Shown here: positions 61,330 to 64,000 of the stretch, piece after piece
Layout: each line of letters begins with the position of its first letter
Position numbering within the stretch: the stretch's first letter is position 1
Assembly (NCBI GenBank): GCA_963815645.1
Contig: CAWFHL010000001.1
Coordinates: 2,480,001 to 2,544,000 of the forward strand
Length of the DNA: 64,000 nt
Direction: 5' to 3'
Origin: JBBRHQ01 sp963815645
GTDB taxonomy: Bacteria > Actinomycetota > Thermoleophilia > Solirubrobacterales > 70-9
Translations under genes and position numbers: made by a program
Notes under the pieces: generated by a model
What the model was told of the DNA's origin: nothing
Databases searched by the model: none
Seen by the model: only the letters and a program-made list of their open reading frames with translations

Positions 61330-61569
61330 TCACCCCTGTTGCTCGTAGAGCTTCCTGATCCTCACCGCGCCGGCGGGCGCCGCCTCCACGCAAAGGTTGC
61401 AGAGCACGCACTCGTCGAGGTTCGAGGTGACGACCTCGACCCCGCCGTCGCCGGCCGCGAAGATGTCCACCGGGCAGACCTCCTCGAGGCGCCGGGCGAG
61501 CTCGGCGTCTCCGGATACCGAGGCGTCGACCTCGACCGCGATGAAGATCCCGTCGTGCTCGGAGCTCAC
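61330..61569 (-). CDS. Single-cluster [4Fe-4S] ferredoxin (FixX-like)
   Basis: 79 residues. Cysteines are RRLEEVCPVDIF and LDECVLCNLCVEAAPAGAV: the Cys-x2-Cys-x2-Cys group plus the Cys-Pro of the N-terminal half bind one cluster, while the fourth Cys of a second site is absent (AAP). This layout is like FixX and relatives that pass electrons to flavoproteins. ATGA overlap with sucD makes it part of the sucC-sucD operon, an unusual partner for that enzyme. Confidence 0.82.
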   Translation of the reverse strand: MSSEHDGIFIAVEVDASVSGDAELARRLEEVCPVDIFAAGDGGVEVVTSNLDECVLCNLCVEAAPAGAVRIRKLYEQQG

Positions 61570-62480
61570 CGCGCCTCCAGCCTCTCCTTCACCGCTCCCG
61601 GGATCTCATCGATGCGCTCGACCACCCGGATTCCGGCGGCATCGAGCCGGGCGATCTTCTCGGTTGCGGTGTCCTCCTTGCCCTCGACGATCGTGCCGGC
61701 GTGCCCGAAGCTCATCCCCTGCATCTCCGCGTCGTCCATGAACTTGCCCGCCATGAAGGCGACGATCGGGAGCCGGGAGTCGTTCTCGGCCACCCACTCG
61801 GCAAGCTGAGCCTCCATCCGGCCGCCGGGCTCGGTGTAGATGACGATCGCCTCGGTCTGATCATCGGCTTCGAAGTAGGGCATCAGCTCTGCGTAGGCCG
61901 ATCCGATGATCGCGTCGCCGCCGATCGAGATCGCCGTCGAGACCCCGAGCCCCGCCTGGGTCAGCGAGGAGGAGATCTCGGTGGTCATCCCGCCCGAGCG
62001 TGACATCACCCCGACCGCGCCGGGCGCATAGGCCTTCGCAGCATCCTTGGCGGGGCCGCCGATCCCGCCCATCTTGCAGACCTCCGGGACGATCAGGCCG
62101 AGGCAGTTGGGGCCAATGATCCGGGCGCCGCGCAACCCGGCGAGTTCGACCATCTCGGCGACGTCGCGGCGGGGGATCCGCTCGGTGACGACGACGATCA
62201 GCTTCACGCCGTTCTCGATCGCCTCCAGCACGGCGTCCTTGGTGAAGGCGGGGGGGACGGTGACGACCGAGCCGTCCACCGGTGCGCCGTGGTGCTCGAC
62301 CGCCTGCCCGACCGTGTCGAAGACGGGGACGCCGTGGACTTCCCGGCCCTTTCGTCCGGGCGTCACTCCGCCGACCACCTTGGAGCCGTAGTCGAGGCAC
62401 TCGCGGGTCAGGTTGACCGCCTCGCGCCCGGTGATCCCCTGGACGATGAAGGTCGTGTCGTTAGTGAGCAGGATGCTCAT
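61566..62480 (-). CDS. sucD: Succinate-CoA ligase-like alpha subunit
   Basis: 304 residues from ATG 62480, overlapping sucC by 4 bp. It has the CoA-binding Rossmann part (FIVQGITGREAVNLTRECLD, VGGVTPGRKGREVHGVPVFD), the IGPNCLGLIVP loop and the phospho-His loop MSFGHAGTIVEGKEDTATEK. It forms nucleotide-dependent acyl-CoA ligase with SucC. Residues differ from canonical succinyl-CoA synthetase in places (SGGMTTEISSSLTQAG versus SGTLTYE), so malate- or another acid:CoA ligase is possible. Confidence 0.85.
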   Translation of the reverse strand: MSILLTNDTTFIVQGITGREAVNLTRECLDYGSKVVGGVTPGRKGREVHGVPVFDTVGQAVEHHGAPVDGSVVTVPPAFTKDAVLEAIENGVKLIVVVTERIPRRDVAEMVELAGLRGARIIGPNCLGLIVPEVCKMGGIGGPAKDAAKAYAPGAVGVMSRSGGMTTEISSSLTQAGLGVSTAISIGGDAIIGSAYAELMPYFEADDQTEAIVIYTEPGGRMEAQLAEWVAENDSRLPIVAFMAGKFMDDAEMQGMSFGHAGTIVEGKEDTATEKIARLDAAGIRVVERIDEIPGAVKERLEAR

Positions 62481-63697
62481 CCTGCGCCGCCGCCCTGAAT
62501 CTTCGCCACGGCCCGGCCGGCCGCCTCCCACATCGACACCGAGCGGTCGCAGTACTCGACCCGGTAGCGGTCGAGGATCTTGAAGCCCTCCTCCTCCCAG
62601 GCGCCCGGGATGCGGAAGATCGCGATCGTCTCAGCGGGATCCAGGTCGAGCTCGAGGCAGGCCTTGATCACCCCGCGCGCGACGATGTCGACCCGCGTGT
62701 TGGAGACGATCGACATCATCACTGCGATCTTCGAGACCCCGTCCTTCTGCAGGACTTCCTTGGCGAGCCCGCAGGACTTCGCGACCGACGGGTTGCCGCC
62801 GATCTCGGAGTAGTTGGCGGGGCGGCCCCCCTGGCTGCGGACCGCGTCGGTCAGGGTCAGCGAGCCGCCTCCGGCGCCGATCACCAGCCCCAGATTGCCG
62901 TCGAAGCCGTGGTCCTTTCCCTGGATCACGCCCCGGTGGTCGGCGGCGTCGATCGCCGCCACGTGGCGCTCGAACTCGCTCGGCTCGTAGGGCTCGCGGG
63001 TGTCCTCGGGAGCAATTCCCAGCTTCCCCTCGAGCAGCGCCTTCTGGCGCGGCTTTGCCTCGTTCTCCATCTCCATGTGGGCGTCGAGGGCGACGAAGCT
63101 GCCGTCGGCGAGCTCGGCCAACGGGTTGATCTCAGCCAGGGTCATGTCGCGCTCCCGGAACAGCCTCGCGAGGCGTGCCAGCACCGGCGTCGCCCGGTTC
63201 AGCTGGGAGCCGGTGACGCCGGTCGCCGCGACCACCTGCTTCGCCTCGAAGTCGGATATCGGCAGCAGATTCGAGAGGTGACCCCGCCCGACGTGCTCGG
63301 GGTGCTGCTCGGCGACCTCTTCGATGTCGATCCCGCCCATATCGCTGAACAGCATCAGCGGCTGCTTGCGGGTGCCGTCCCAGACAACCCCGGCGTAGTA
63401 CTCCTGCTTCACCTCGGCCTTCGGATCGACCAGGACCCCGCGGGGCATCTGGCCGCCGATCTCCAACTCGAGGATCGCCGCGGCGTGGGCCTCGGCCTCC
63501 TCCGGCGTGTCGGCGAACTTGACGCCGCCGGCCTTCATCCGCCCGCCGCTCAGCACCTGCGACTTGATCACCACCGATCCGCCGATCTCCTCGGCCGCGG
63601 CCCGTGCCTCCTCGGCGCTGCGGCAGAAGCCGTAGCGGGTGACCGGGATCCCGGCCAGCTCGACGATCCGCCTTGACTCGTACTCGAAGAAGCGCAT
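62477..63697 (-). CDS. sucC: Succinate-CoA ligase-like beta subunit (ATP-grasp)
   Basis: 406 residues. ATP-grasp part: FFEYESRRIVELAGIPVTRY, VVIKSQVLSGGRMKAGGVKF, and metal and nucleotide residues in LAEINPLAELADGSFVALDA. The C-terminal CoA-ligase domain includes GGRPANYSEIGGNPS, where classical SucC has a GGxPANFLDxGGGA motif, so substrate choice may differ. It is the first gene of sucC-sucD-ferredoxin. A TAGGGT box lies 12 nt before ATG 63697. Confidence 0.86.
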   Translation of the reverse strand: MRFFEYESRRIVELAGIPVTRYGFCRSAEEARAAAEEIGGSVVIKSQVLSGGRMKAGGVKFADTPEEAEAHAAAILELEIGGQMPRGVLVDPKAEVKQEYYAGVVWDGTRKQPLMLFSDMGGIDIEEVAEQHPEHVGRGHLSNLLPISDFEAKQVVAATGVTGSQLNRATPVLARLARLFRERDMTLAEINPLAELADGSFVALDAHMEMENEAKPRQKALLEGKLGIAPEDTREPYEPSEFERHVAAIDAADHRGVIQGKDHGFDGNLGLVIGAGGGSLTLTDAVRSQGGRPANYSEIGGNPSVAKSCGLAKEVLQKDGVSKIAVMMSIVSNTRVDIVARGVIKACLELDLDPAETIAIFRIPGAWEEEGFKILDRYRVEYCDRSVSMWEAAGRAVAKIQGGGAG

Positions 63698-63789
63698 TGG
63701 CGGGCGGGAACCCTACTTCAAGCCGAGCGGACGGCGCCACCGGCGCCCGCCGCTAACCTGCCCCCGCCGATTCGCTGAAGGGAGAGCAG

Positions 63790-64000
63790 ATGCCGAAAGC
63801 CACCCGGGCTGCAGGCGCAGCCGCAACCCTCACCGCTGCGCTGGCGCTCTGCTCCTGCGGCGCGACGGTGATCGACGACGCCAAGGCCGAGGACCAGATC
63901 AAGGCCAACGTCGAGCACAACCTCGGGATCAAGGTCTCGGTCCAATGTCCCGCCGGGGTCGAGGTCGCGGCCGGGCGGACCTTCGCCTGCACCGTCACCA
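63790..64000 (+). CDS. DUF4333-like lipoprotein, N-terminal part
   Basis: ATG 63790 follows GGGAGAG and the frame stays open to the window edge (70 codons). The signal peptide ends LALCSCGATV, with Cys as the lipid site. The mature part DDAKAEDQIKANVEHNLGIK, VQCPAGVEVAAGRTFACTVT matches the DUF4333 pattern (a helix, then Cys-Pro and a second Cys in a small beta domain) found in actinobacterial envelope lipoproteins. Function is unknown. The gene is divergent from sucC. Confidence 0.75.
   Translation, partial: MPKATRAAGAAATLTAALALCSCGATVIDDAKAEDQIKANVEHNLGIKVSVQCPAGVEVAAGRTFACTVT

Overview
The window reads as a very GC-rich actinobacterial chromosome segment, most likely class Thermoleophilia (Solirubrobacterales or a relative). 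This is inferred from sequence habits, not from a search: the N-terminal motif HLSFANVAAALALFAAVGG, serial SnoaL-like proteins ending EALEAAGLSE, a DUF6325-type gene, a Cys-type CcmE, and many genes whose TANNNT -10 box lies only 6-8 nt before the start codon. Several housekeeping genes (gap, tpiA, gpmI, tgt, padR, ccmG and others) carry single-base indels although their reading frames are otherwise intact, so the assembly probably contains indel errors. I annotate those genes as one locus each and state where the frame slips.

Layout. 0-7 kb: the end of a Tad-pilus-like (TadE/TadG) cluster, a VapBC toxin-antitoxin pair, a TadG-anchored fusion of a VanY-type carboxypeptidase with a lytic transglycosylase, a His/Lys-rich secreted peptide, and a NarL-type two-component system. 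That system is flanked by two nearly identical 549-bp copies of the transglycosylase module. 7-9 kb: MaoC hydratase, a cupredoxin lipoprotein and an enoyl-CoA hydratase. 9-19 kb: uvrC (with an in-frame repeat insertion), rapZ, an ABC-2 exporter, a VOC protein, the glycolytic operon gap-pgk-tpiA-gpmI and a PadR regulator. 19-28 kb: tgt, a PknB-like kinase with a lipoprotein, a phosphoesterase, an M48 protease, rlmH, argS and a CpsD-like ATPase with a degenerate P-loop.

28-38 kb is rich in cytochrome c and copper functions: ccmG-ccmH, tRNA-Gly, two tandem secreted amicyanin-like copper proteins of about 535 residues followed by a four-unit 68-bp repeat array, then glycosyltransferase, SDR, ccmE-ccmF-ccmI-like, secG and a solute-binding lipoprotein. 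39-47 kb is an accessory island abutting tRNA-Leu(GAG). It holds SnoaL-like genes (four in a tandem operon plus remnants), an HK97-type capsid gene, an HTH protein and small membrane proteins. An att-like copy of the tRNA-Leu 3' region lies about 7.3 kb away in the same orientation.

47-64 kb returns to core genes: lexA with its SOS box and a zinc-ribbon partner, rnpB, an SDR, a c-di-AMP (ydaO/yuaA) riboswitch upstream of an RlpA-like wall protein, glnA, PhzF-like, YyaL-like, a PAS-GGDEF-EAL protein, and a metabolic group of class-III aminotransferase, acyl-CoA ligase and sucC-sucD-ferredoxin. The final gene is a DUF4333-like lipoprotein running off the edge.
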